In this document: one piece after another, positions 1 to 6,297 of the stretch | Layout: each line of letters opens with the position of its first letter | How positions within the stretch are numbered: position 1 is the stretch's first letter | NCBI GenBank assembly: GCA_002336985.1 | Contig: DDFE01000009.1 | Span: forward strand, 4,627 to 14,151 | From: Sphingomonadales bacterium UBA1936 | GTDB taxonomy: Bacteria > Pseudomonadota > Alphaproteobacteria > Sphingomonadales > Sphingomonadaceae | Direction: 5' to 3' | DNA length: 9,525 nucleotides | The notes under the pieces: model-generated | Told to the model about the DNA's origin: nothing | The model's database searches: none | Seen by the model: the letters and a program-made list of their open reading frames with translations, nothing else | Program-made: the position numbers and the translations under genes

Positions 1-60
1 GGTAAAGGCGCAGCGCGCCCGTGGAGCCGACCTGGTTCCGCCACCGGCGCAACAATCCGC

Positions 61-88
61 TTCACAGGGCAAAATTCCCCGCTAGGCT
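61..88 (+). promoter_or_regulatory. Candidate sigma-70 promoter of the peptide transporter operon
   Basis: TTCACA at 61-66 matches five of six bases of the -35 consensus. It is followed after 16 bases by TAGGCT at 83-88, a weak -10 with matches at positions 1, 2 and 6. The position, about 50 bases before the ATG, fits the first gene of the operon. This is a pattern match only. The rest of 1-136 shows no recognisable gene end or start. Confidence 0.3.
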
Positions 89-92
89 GCCG

Positions 93-124
93 CGCAATAA
101 AGTTGCGACCTCGCAGTGGCGAGG
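93..124 (+). promoter_or_regulatory. Two consecutive leader hairpins next to the ribosome binding site
   Basis: CGCAA (93-97) pairs with TTGCG (103-107) around a 5-base loop. CCTCGC (109-114) then pairs perfectly with GCGAGG (119-124) around the tetraloop AGTG. The second hairpin ends two bases before the purine-rich AGGGAG (126-131) that serves the ATG at 137. If transcribed, these hairpins could tune translation of the transporter or stabilise the 5' end. The pairing is visible in the sequence; the regulatory role is inferred. GC-rich DNA produces short hairpins by chance, so confidence is modest. Confidence 0.35.
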
Positions 125-136
125 CAGGGAGATACC

Positions 137-1675
137 ATGGCAATCATTCCGGCAATCGCGCTAGGCGCGTTGCTCGTGCTGCTTCTGGGCGGCGTTTACA
201 TCGCGGTGAACCGCGATCCCGAATTCGCCGGACACCCCAAGGGGCTCTACGTCCTGTTCTTCGCCGAGATGTGGGAACGCTTTTCCTACTACGGCATGCG
301 GGCGCTGCTGATCTTCTACCTGACCAAGCACTGGCTGTTCGGCGACGGCAAGGCGAACCTGATCTATGGCGCCTATACTTCGCTGGTTTACATCACCCCG
401 GTCCTCGGCGGTTACCTCGCCGACCGATACCTCGGGCAGCGCAAGGCCGTGCTGTTCGGCGCGGTCATCCTGACCATCGGCCATATGCTGATGGCAGTCG
501 AGGGTGACGGCGGCCAGAATTCGGCGGCCATCAATGTCTTCTGGTTGGCGCTTTCGTTCATCATCGTCGGTTCCGGCTTCCTGAAGGCCAATATCTCCGT
601 GATCGTCGGACAACTCTATCCGCTGACCGATGTGCGACGCGACGGCGCTTATACGATCTTCTACGTCGGTATTAACGTCGGCGCGGCGATCGGCGTGGTG
701 CTCGCGGGCTGGCTCGGTGAAACCTGGGGCTGGTCCTATGGCTTCGGTGCCGCAGGTGTCGGCATGCTTCTGGGCCTGTTCGTCTTCGTCATCGGCAAGC
801 CGCTGCTCAACGGCGCCGGCGAAGCGCCCGGACCGCTCGCCAAGAGCAAGGAATGGGCGCTTTACGGTATCGGCCTTGCCTCCATCGGCGTCATCTGGGC
901 GCTGATCCAGTATCAGGACGTCATCCAGACGCTGCTGATCGTCTCGGGCCTCGCACTGCTGGGATATGTTCTTTTCGAAGCGTTCAAGCTGGAAAAGCAC
1001 GCACGGGACCGCATCTTCGCCATCCTGTTCCTGATCGCGCTCAACCCGGTCTTCTGGGGCCTGTTCGAACAGGCGGGCGGCAGCCTCAACCTCTATACCG
1101 ACCGCTATGTCGACCGCGCCGGCGTGCCCGCGTCGCTGTTCCAGTCGGTGAACTCGATCTACATCGTCCTGCTGGGGCCGATCTTCGCCTGGCTGTGGGT
1201 CGCACTCGGCAAGCGGAACATGGAACCGTCGGCGCCGGCCAAATTCGGTCTCGCGCTGCTGCAGGTGGGCCTGTCGTTCCTGGTTTTCGTCTGGGGCGCG
1301 AACATGGTCGGACCAGCGGCGATGACGCCAGTGTTGTTCGTGTTCCTCATCTATTTCTTCCAGACGACCGGCGAGCTCTGCCTGTCGCCCGTCGGCCTGT
1401 CGGCGATGAACCGGCTGGCGCCGAAGCACCTCGCGAGCCTCATCATGGGCGCGTGGTTCTACATGACCGCGGTCGGCAATTTCGTGGCGGGCAAGATCGG
1501 CGAGGCAACCGGCGGCGGCGAGGGCGGCGAAATGACCAAGGAAGGGACGCTCGCCATCTATTCGAACATCGGCTGGATCACGATCGGTATCGGTTTCGCC
1601 GTGCTGGTCGTGTCGCCGGTGATCAAGAAGATGATGCATCTCGACACGCTGAAGGATGAGGAGTCGGCCGCATGA
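137..1675 (+). CDS. POT/PTR2-family proton-dependent oligopeptide transporter
   Basis: This is an inner-membrane MFS symporter expected to import di- and tripeptides with protons. The 512-residue length is usual for bacterial POT proteins. The E-x-x-E-R proton-coupling motif is present (E44, E47, R48, followed by FSYYG). The first PTR2 signature covers GGYLADRYLGQRK (91-103) and the second covers FYVGINVGA (175-183). FWGLFEQ (306-312) and GELCLSPVGLS (412-422) match conserved stretches of late helices. Hydrophobic segments run the whole length, consistent with 12-14 helices. The ATG at 137 is chosen because AGGGAG lies 5 bases upstream; a GTG at 116 in the same frame lies inside a hairpin and lacks a binding site. 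The stop overlaps the next start as ATGA, so the three genes of this operon are probably translationally coupled. Its substrate is not determinable from sequence, but the following amidohydrolases suggest peptides or peptide-like amides. Confidence 0.93.
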   Translation: MAIIPAIALGALLVLLLGGVYIAVNRDPEFAGHPKGLYVLFFAEMWERFSYYGMRALLIFYLTKHWLFGDGKANLIYGAYTSLVYITPVLGGYLADRYLGQRKAVLFGAVILTIGHMLMAVEGDGGQNSAAINVFWLALSFIIVGSGFLKANISVIVGQLYPLTDVRRDGAYTIFYVGINVGAAIGVVLAGWLGETWGWSYGFGAAGVGMLLGLFVFVIGKPLLNGAGEAPGPLAKSKEWALYGIGLASIGVIWALIQYQDVIQTLLIVSGLALLGYVLFEAFKLEKHARDRIFAILFLIALNPVFWGLFEQAGGSLNLYTDRYVDRAGVPASLFQSVNSIYIVLLGPIFAWLWVALGKRNMEPSAPAKFGLALLQVGLSFLVFVWGANMVGPAAMTPVLFVFLIYFFQTTGELCLSPVGLSAMNRLAPKHLASLIMGAWFYMTAVGNFVAGKIGEATGGGEGGEMTKEGTLAIYSNIGWITIGIGFAVLVVSPVIKKMMHLDTLKDEESAA

Positions 1676-3060
1676 GCCGCCTCATTGCGATCAGTGCGTT
1701 GGCGTGCGCACTCGCCGCCTGTTCGACCGCGCCTGCCAAGACCGAAAGCGCGTCGACCAAGGCGACGCCGGTCAAGTGGAACGCCGACCCGTTCCCATCG
1801 ACTTACAAGCCCTATCCCTCCGCGCCGACTGCGATCCGCAACGTCACCATTTTCGACGGCGAAGGCGGGCGGATCGAACGCGGCGTGGTGTTCATGTCGG
1901 GCGGCAAGATCACCAGTGTCGGGGGACCGGAAACACCGATCCCCGCCGACATCGCGGTGTATGATGGTACCGGCAAGTTCGTGACGCCGGGCATCATCGA
2001 CATCCACTCGCATCTGGGCGACTATCCGTCGCCCTCGGTCGAGGGACTGTCGGACGGCAATGAGGCGACCAGCCCGGTCCGTCCCGAAGTCTGGGCCGAA
2101 CACAGCGTCTGGCCGCAGGATCCCGGTTTCAGCCGCGCCCTGGTCAACGGCGGCGTGACGTCGCTGCAGATCCTTCCCGGTTCGGCGAACCTGTTCGGCG
2201 GCCGCTCGGTCGTGTTGAAGAACGTCTATTCGCGCACGATGCAGGGGATGAAATTCCCGGGCGCGCCCTACGGGCTGAAGATGGCGTGCGGCGAGAACCC
2301 GAAGCGCGTCTATGGCAGCCGCAACCAGATGCCCGCGACCCGCATGGGCAACATCGCGGTCGACCGCGCCACCTGGGCACGCGCCGTCGAATACAAGAAG
2401 AAACTCGACAAGGGTGGAGACGTTACCCGCGACATCGCGATGGATACGCTCGCGGGCGTGCTGTCGGGCGACATCCTCGTCCAGAACCACTGCTACCGCG
2501 CCGACGAAATGGCGATCGTCATCGATATGGCCAAGGAGTTCGGGTACAAGGTCTCGGCGTTCCACCACGCCGTCGAAAGCTACAAGATCGCCGACCTGTT
2601 GAAGGCGAACGGCATCTGTTCGGCGATGTGGGCCGACTGGTACGGCTTCAAGATGGAAAGCTATGACGGCATTCCGGAAAACATCCCGCTGGTCTTCAAC
2701 GCGGGTGCCTGCACCATCGTCCATTCGGACGACGCGAACGGCATCCAGCGGCTGAACCAGGAAGCGGCCAAGGCCATGGCGGTCGGTCGCCGCATCGGCA
2801 TCAACGTGCCCGACGAAATCGCCTGGACCTGGCTCAGCTACAACCCGGCCAAGGCGCTGGGCATCGCGGACAAGACGGGGAGCCTGAAGGTCGGCAAGAT
2901 GGCCGATGTCGTCCTGTGGAACGGCAATCCGTTCAGCGTCTACACGCGGCCCGAACGCATCTGGATCGACGGCGCGATGATGTACGACGCGAACGATCCC
3001 AAGCGGCGGCCGGTCAGCGATTTCGAACTGGGCCAGCCCGGTGAAGGAGACACGAAGTGA
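1672..3060 (+). CDS. Lipoprotein amidohydrolase, imidazolonepropionase-like, catalytic site intact
   Basis: This 462-residue amidohydrolase-superfamily enzyme is predicted to sit in the envelope. The N-terminus has a short hydrophobic signal ending in the lipobox LAAC. Cys17 is the lipidation site, and Ser at +2 favours outer-membrane sorting. The metal-binding signature DIHSH (H112 and H114) closes the first strand. Other likely ligands are K203 in the GLKMACGENPK stretch, H273 (QNHC), H298/H299 (AFHH) and D353/D354 in VHSDD. The C-terminal part (about 405-440) has the usual small beta domain with KVGKMADVVLWNGNP. Related amidohydrolases of this type include dipeptidases once mislabelled as prolidases, so peptide or amide cleavage beside a peptide importer is a reasonable inference. 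The start has GAGGAG (1658-1663) 8 bases upstream and overlaps the transporter stop by 4 bases. The exact substrate is unknown. Confidence 0.9.
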   Translation: MSRLIAISALACALAACSTAPAKTESASTKATPVKWNADPFPSTYKPYPSAPTAIRNVTIFDGEGGRIERGVVFMSGGKITSVGGPETPIPADIAVYDGTGKFVTPGIIDIHSHLGDYPSPSVEGLSDGNEATSPVRPEVWAEHSVWPQDPGFSRALVNGGVTSLQILPGSANLFGGRSVVLKNVYSRTMQGMKFPGAPYGLKMACGENPKRVYGSRNQMPATRMGNIAVDRATWARAVEYKKKLDKGGDVTRDIAMDTLAGVLSGDILVQNHCYRADEMAIVIDMAKEFGYKVSAFHHAVESYKIADLLKANGICSAMWADWYGFKMESYDGIPENIPLVFNAGACTIVHSDDANGIQRLNQEAAKAMAVGRRIGINVPDEIAWTWLSYNPAKALGIADKTGSLKVGKMADVVLWNGNPFSVYTRPERIWIDGAMMYDANDPKRRPVSDFELGQPGEGDTK

Positions 3061-4349
3061 AGGCGCTCCTTCTCGCGACCGCGCTGATCGCGGCGCCGGC
3101 ACTTGCCGAAACCGTCGCCATCACCGGCGGCACGATCGCCATCGGTGACGGGTCGGCGCCTGTGCAGGGCAACGTCGTCGTCCGCGACGGCCGCATCGTC
3201 GCGGCCGGGCCGGGTGTTGCCGTGCCCGCGGGCGCGCGCACCGTGGATGCGACGGGCAAATGGGTCGCGGCTGGCATCGTCGCCGGCTTCTCGCGGCTGG
3301 GCCTGACCGAAGTCGATTCGGTCGATGCCGCGAGCGACGCCAGCGCACGGAGCACCGTGTTCAACGCCTCGCTCGACATCGTCGACGGCATCAATGGACG
3401 CGTACCCGCAATCGCGATCAACCGCGCGCACGGCGTCACGCGCGCGATCGTCGCACCCGATTCCGCGGGCAGCATGTTTGCCGGGCAGGGCGCGGTCATC
3501 GACCTGAGCAACAAGCCAGACGACGTGACCAAGGCGCGCGCCTTCCAGTTCGTCGAATTCGGCGAAACCGGCGCGCGGATCGCGGGGGGCAGCCGCCCGG
3601 CCGCTTTTGCGATGTTCCGCAACATGCTGGCCGAGGCGCGCGATTATGCGCGCAATCCGGGGGGCTATGACGGCCGCTCGCGCGATGCGATGCTCCAGCG
3701 CCGCGATGCCGAGGCGCTGTTGCCGGTGATCGACGGGCGGATGCCGCTTGCCGTTCATGTCGAGGGCGGGCCGGACATCCTGAAGGTGCTGGCGCTCAAG
3801 ACCGAATTCCCGAAGCTGCGCCTGATCCTGATCGGCGCGACCGAGGGCTGGACGGTCGCGCGGCAGATCGCGGCAGGGGGCGTGCCCGTTATCGCATCTG
3901 CGCTGAACGACCTGCCCGACGCGTTCGAACAGCTTGCCGCGACGCAATCGAACATCGGCCGGATGAAGGCGGCGGGCGTCCAGGTTTCGATCGGCACGAT
4001 CAACGACGACGATACCCGCATGCCGATCCGCACGACGCAATATGCGGGCAACCTGGTCGCGCTGACCAAGGTGCCGGGTGCGACGGGCCTCGACTGGGCA
4101 AGCGCCTTTGCCGCGATCACCTCCAAGCCCGCCGAGGCGGTTGGGCTTGGCGGAGAGATCGGCTCGCTGCGCCCCGGACGGCGTGGCGATGTCGTGATCT
4201 GGTCGGGCGACCCGCTGGAACTGTCGAGCCTGCCGGAGAAGGTCTGGATCGACGGTGTCGAACAGGACATGACCACGCGTCAGACGCGGCTGCGCGACCG
4301 GTACCTGAAGGCGGGCGAGGGCGCGTTGCCCAAGGCGTACGAGCACTAG
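3057..4349 (+). CDS. Exported amidohydrolase-like protein lacking the HxH metal motif
   Basis: This 430-residue protein starts with GTG at 3057, overlapping the previous stop as GTGA, with AAGGAGA (3044-3050) 6 bases upstream. Residues 1-17 form a Sec signal peptide ending ALA|E, so it is probably periplasmic. The fold is recognisable. It has an N-terminal beta domain (GGTIAIGDGS, about 24-33), a C-terminal GSLRPGRRGDVVIWSGDPLE (369-388) and the sequence KVWIDGVEQ. Where related enzymes read G-[LI]-[IV]-D-x-H-x-H, this one reads GIVAGFSRLG (73-82), so both histidines are gone. H234 (LAVHVEGG) remains. The later His position appears as LILIGATEGW and the Asp region as INDDDTR (315-321). It is therefore probably not a canonical metallohydrolase. 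A non-catalytic partner of the upstream enzyme, a binding protein, or an enzyme with an altered site are all possible. Confidence 0.85.
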   Translation: MKALLLATALIAAPALAETVAITGGTIAIGDGSAPVQGNVVVRDGRIVAAGPGVAVPAGARTVDATGKWVAAGIVAGFSRLGLTEVDSVDAASDASARSTVFNASLDIVDGINGRVPAIAINRAHGVTRAIVAPDSAGSMFAGQGAVIDLSNKPDDVTKARAFQFVEFGETGARIAGGSRPAAFAMFRNMLAEARDYARNPGGYDGRSRDAMLQRRDAEALLPVIDGRMPLAVHVEGGPDILKVLALKTEFPKLRLILIGATEGWTVARQIAAGGVPVIASALNDLPDAFEQLAATQSNIGRMKAAGVQVSIGTINDDDTRMPIRTTQYAGNLVALTKVPGATGLDWASAFAAITSKPAEAVGLGGEIGSLRPGRRGDVVIWSGDPLELSSLPEKVWIDGVEQDMTTRQTRLRDRYLKAGEGALPKAYEH

Positions 4350-4357
4350 GCTCTTTC

Positions 4358-4450
4358 GACGTTCGAAGAGACTGACGAGCGCCTGGTCCTGACTTGCTGC
4401 TTTCCTCAGCAAGTATTTGGGGAGTTCGCGAGACCGTCTCTTCGGACGTC
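4358..4450. repeat. Nested inverted repeat in the convergent intergenic gap
   Basis: Bases 4358-4372 pair with 4436-4450 over 15 positions. The single DNA mismatch (T4363 with G4445) becomes a G-U pair in RNA. Inside lies a perfect 8-bp hairpin, ACTTGCTG (4392-4399) and CAGCAAGT (4407-4414), with a 7-base loop. A smaller bulged hairpin overlaps the left arm (4351-4370). The gap separates two converging genes (stops at 4349 and 4486), so the structure could block read-through from both sides. However, neither strand has a clear T-tract after it. A small RNA or degenerate mobile repeat is also possible. Confidence 0.5.
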
Positions 4451-4485
4451 TGCCGGTTGAATCCGACCATCATTCGTCACGCAAG

Positions 4486-5283
4486 TTATCTGGGTGGAAT
4501 GAACGGCTGGACAACTTCGTCGTAGAAGTTCGGTTTTACCGGCTTGTCGATGCCATAAACCTCGGGCCATTGCTTCGGCAGGTGAAGCGTCCCGAACACG
4601 CGGTCGACAACCGGCAATGTCGCGGCAAAATTATGGTCGCGATGCTCGTCGTTGGTGTGGTGCCAATGGTGAAATGCCGGCGTCGCGATGATGTGTTCCA
4701 GCCAACCGAACCGCCAGCGGACGTTGGCATGAACAAGGAACGACCAGACCGTGCCGATCAGCGTGACGATAACCGGCACCATTCCCCTCTCCGTGCTGGA
4801 ATGACCGTCGAGCCCCAGCAGATAGATGGGCACCAGTCCCCCCAGCCGCGTGACCACGATATCCACGGGATGCGCACGGGTGTTGACCAGCCAGTCGAGA
4901 TGGTCGGGCGTATGATGGACTGCGTGGAACTGCCACAGATAAGGTGAACGGTGGCACCAGCGATGCACCCAATAAGAGCCGATCTCTGCGACTAATATCG
5001 CAAGCAAGATGGTCACGCCGAGGGGAAGCGTCGCGATCGCCCGATTATACGGATCTGGTGTGACCGCGCGTACGCCCGCCGAAACGACTGCCAGCGGCGC
5101 CGCGATCAACATCGTGGGAACGATGCCGCTCATGTAAAAATAGCCGAGATCTGCAAGCCAGTTGCGGCGGCTTTCGCGTCGACGCAGCGCAAAGAGGCGT
5201 TCCAGCGGCGCAAATGCCAGCGCAAGCAATACCAGCCACAAGGTCAGGCGGAAGGCATCAATCAACAAGCTTGGCAAAGGCAT
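4486..5283 (-). CDS. Sterol desaturase / fatty acid hydroxylase family membrane protein
   Basis: This 265-residue integral membrane non-haem di-iron oxygenase carries the eight-histidine pattern of the family. HRWCH (107-111) is HxxxH, HAVHH (120-124) is HxxHH, and HHWHH (205-209) is followed by DEHRDHNF (212-219). Hydrophobic helices lie at about 8-26, 50-73, 84-106, 145-158 and 167-186, which leaves the histidine clusters on the cytoplasmic face. Family members hydroxylate or desaturate sterols, fatty acids, carotenoids or alkylglycerols using oxygen and an electron donor; which of these applies here cannot be told from the sequence. A GGGA sequence about 11 bases before the ATG is a weak binding site. 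The gene lies 93 bases downstream of the PEP-CTERM gene, with a terminator-like hairpin between them, so it may have its own weak promoter or depend on read-through. Its stop is TAA. Confidence 0.9.
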   Translation of the reverse strand: MPLPSLLIDAFRLTLWLVLLALAFAPLERLFALRRRESRRNWLADLGYFYMSGIVPTMLIAAPLAVVSAGVRAVTPDPYNRAIATLPLGVTILLAILVAEIGSYWVHRWCHRSPYLWQFHAVHHTPDHLDWLVNTRAHPVDIVVTRLGGLVPIYLLGLDGHSSTERGMVPVIVTLIGTVWSFLVHANVRWRFGWLEHIIATPAFHHWHHTNDEHRDHNFAATLPVVDRVFGTLHLPKQWPEVYGIDKPVKPNFYDEVVQPFIPPR

Positions 5284-5297
5284 CGGCGATCATCCCG

Positions 5298-5330
5298 AAA
5301 AAGCCGCCCCTCCCGTATGGAAAGGACGGC
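5298..5330 (-). terminator. Probable Rho-independent terminator after the PEP-CTERM gene
   Basis: Read on the minus strand, GCCGTCC pairs with GGGCGGC (one G-U pair) around a 14-base loop and is followed at once by TTTTT. In plus coordinates the arms are 5303-5309 and 5324-5330, and the A-run is 5298-5302. It lies about 45 bases after the PEP-CTERM stop. Its T-run also ends only 15 bases before the hydroxylase start codon, so read-through or hairpin folding could influence that gene. The arm GACGGCCC occurs twice (5325-5332 and 5340-5347), giving an alternative partner for the stem. Confidence 0.5.
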
Positions 5331-5376
5331 CCATCGTGTGACGGCCCCTGAAAAAGGACCGGTCATCTTGTGGATT

Positions 5377-6120
5377 TCAGGCGATAGCAGCCGAGATGTT
5401 ACGGCGGCGATAACGCATGCTGCCGCCCATCAGGCCGAACCCCAGGATCATCATGCCCCAGGTGGCAGGCTCTGGCACCGAGGCAGTAAGCGAGACGTTG
5501 TCCAGCAGTGCCATCGGGGGCAGCCCGTTTGGCGTGCCGATCGACAGGAATGACAGCAATTCGCTCGTGCTGGTCGCAGTGAAGTTCCGCGTTACCGTAA
5601 CCCAAGGCACGGTGCCCTGGCTCGCTACGTTGACGACCGACGTGTTGAACGTCGTGCCGCCGAGGCTGTAGGCGAGTTGCTCGGTGGTGGCACCGGTGCG
5701 GCTGCGCAGCTGGCCGGCGGACCATTCGAACGAAAGCGTGTAGGTCTGGCCGACGGTCAGGCCGGTGATCATCTGGGTCAGTGCGCCACGAACGTCCGAG
5801 TCGCCGTCGAGTGCGACGAAATTGCCGCCCTGCGAGCTTGCGGTCGACGCCCACATATATTCGTTGCCCGTACCCTGGTACGTGCCAGCGGCGTTCGTCG
5901 TGTTCGCGGTCGCCGAATTGAACAGCAGGTTGTAGGCGCTGGTCGAGGCCGACGTCCAACCCGTGACAGTGCCCGCTGCACCGGCGGTATTTCCGAATTC
6001 GAAGTTGCCCGGACGGCTGGTCGTCTCGAATCCGCCGTTGGTGACGAGGTTAACCGCGGCATAAGCCGGCGCGAGAGGGAGAGTTGCGGCCACGACGGCG
6101 GCAAAGATGATGCTCTTCAT
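5377..6120 (-). CDS. Secreted PEP-CTERM sorting-domain protein (PEPxxWG type)
   Basis: This 247-residue secreted protein has a signal peptide (about 1-21, APAYA|AV). Next comes a probable beta-sandwich, starting NLVTNGGFE (24-32), including FVALDGDS and GALTQMITGLTVGQTYTLSF, and ending in LLDNVSLT. The C-terminus is a PEP-CTERM signal: PEPATWG at 216-222, one hydrophobic helix (about 223-234) and a basic tail with RYRRR. Proteins with this tail are handled by an exosortase, which cleaves at the PEP motif in other systems, and many belong to extracellular or biofilm matrix. No exosortase gene is visible in this window. The beta-sandwich resembles carbohydrate-binding modules in pattern, but ligand binding is not shown. 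The ATG at 6120 is preferred because GGTGGA lies 7 bases upstream; a GTG at 6132 would overlap that site. Confidence 0.88.
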   Translation of the reverse strand: MKSIIFAAVVAATLPLAPAYAAVNLVTNGGFETTSRPGNFEFGNTAGAAGTVTGWTSASTSAYNLLFNSATANTTNAAGTYQGTGNEYMWASTASSQGGNFVALDGDSDVRGALTQMITGLTVGQTYTLSFEWSAGQLRSRTGATTEQLAYSLGGTTFNTSVVNVASQGTVPWVTVTRNFTATSTSELLSFLSIGTPNGLPPMALLDNVSLTASVPEPATWGMMILGFGLMGGSMRYRRRNISAAIA

Positions 6121-6185
6121 GAGATGGTCCACCCCAAATATGAGAGACCCTACGCCCCTCCGTGGCGGCTCGATAATCGCAAAAG

Positions 6186-6211
6186 AACACCGGCTGAATG
6201 GTACAAATTCC
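6186..6211 (-). promoter_or_regulatory. Weak EcfG-like (general stress sigma factor) promoter before the PEP-CTERM gene
   Basis: On the minus strand GGAAT (6211-6207) is followed after 17 bases by TGTT (6189-6186). The alphaproteobacterial EcfG consensus is GGAAC, 16-17 bases, CGTT, so seven of nine bases match with allowed spacing. Transcription would begin roughly 55-60 bases before the ATG. The match is imperfect and could be chance. The surrounding 6121-6297 gap is AT-rich and holds no gene. Confidence 0.22.
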
Positions 6212-6297
6212 CATTAACCATGAATTAAATGTGTCATTTTGAGACCGATCGAATGCGCCCCGGCCTTTATTACTGTTAAATAACGATTTTTTTCCCG

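Noticed and set aside
161..1639. Long open frame on the minus strand opposite the peptide transporter
   Set aside because: Its product is rich in Arg, Asp, His and Gln with no domain, a typical reverse-frame shadow of GC-rich coding DNA. The plus strand carries clear POT motifs.
1558..4412. Two overlapping long minus-strand frames opposite the amidohydrolases
   Set aside because: They have low-complexity, charged composition and no recognisable motif. The opposite strand encodes well-supported proteins with binding sites at the right places.
4424..4480. tRNA-like sequence with CCGGTTGAATCCG resembling a T-arm
   Set aside because: The invariant C of the TTC loop is missing, the T-stem cannot form five pairs, and no acceptor or anticodon arm can be drawn.
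4417..4947. Plus-strand frame opposite the hydroxylase
   Set aside because: It is antisense to the eight-histidine hydroxylase and has no family signature or convincing binding site.
6176..6194. Possible sigma-54 promoter (GG...GC) before the PEP-CTERM gene
   Set aside because: The GG and GC are 9 bases apart instead of the required 10, and the flanking bases do not fit the consensus.
6267..6293. TTATT/AATAA hairpin followed by seven T on the plus strand
   Set aside because: It looks like a terminator only in the plus direction, where there is no gene to terminate. The stem is AT-only and lies in an AT-rich gap, so chance is likely.
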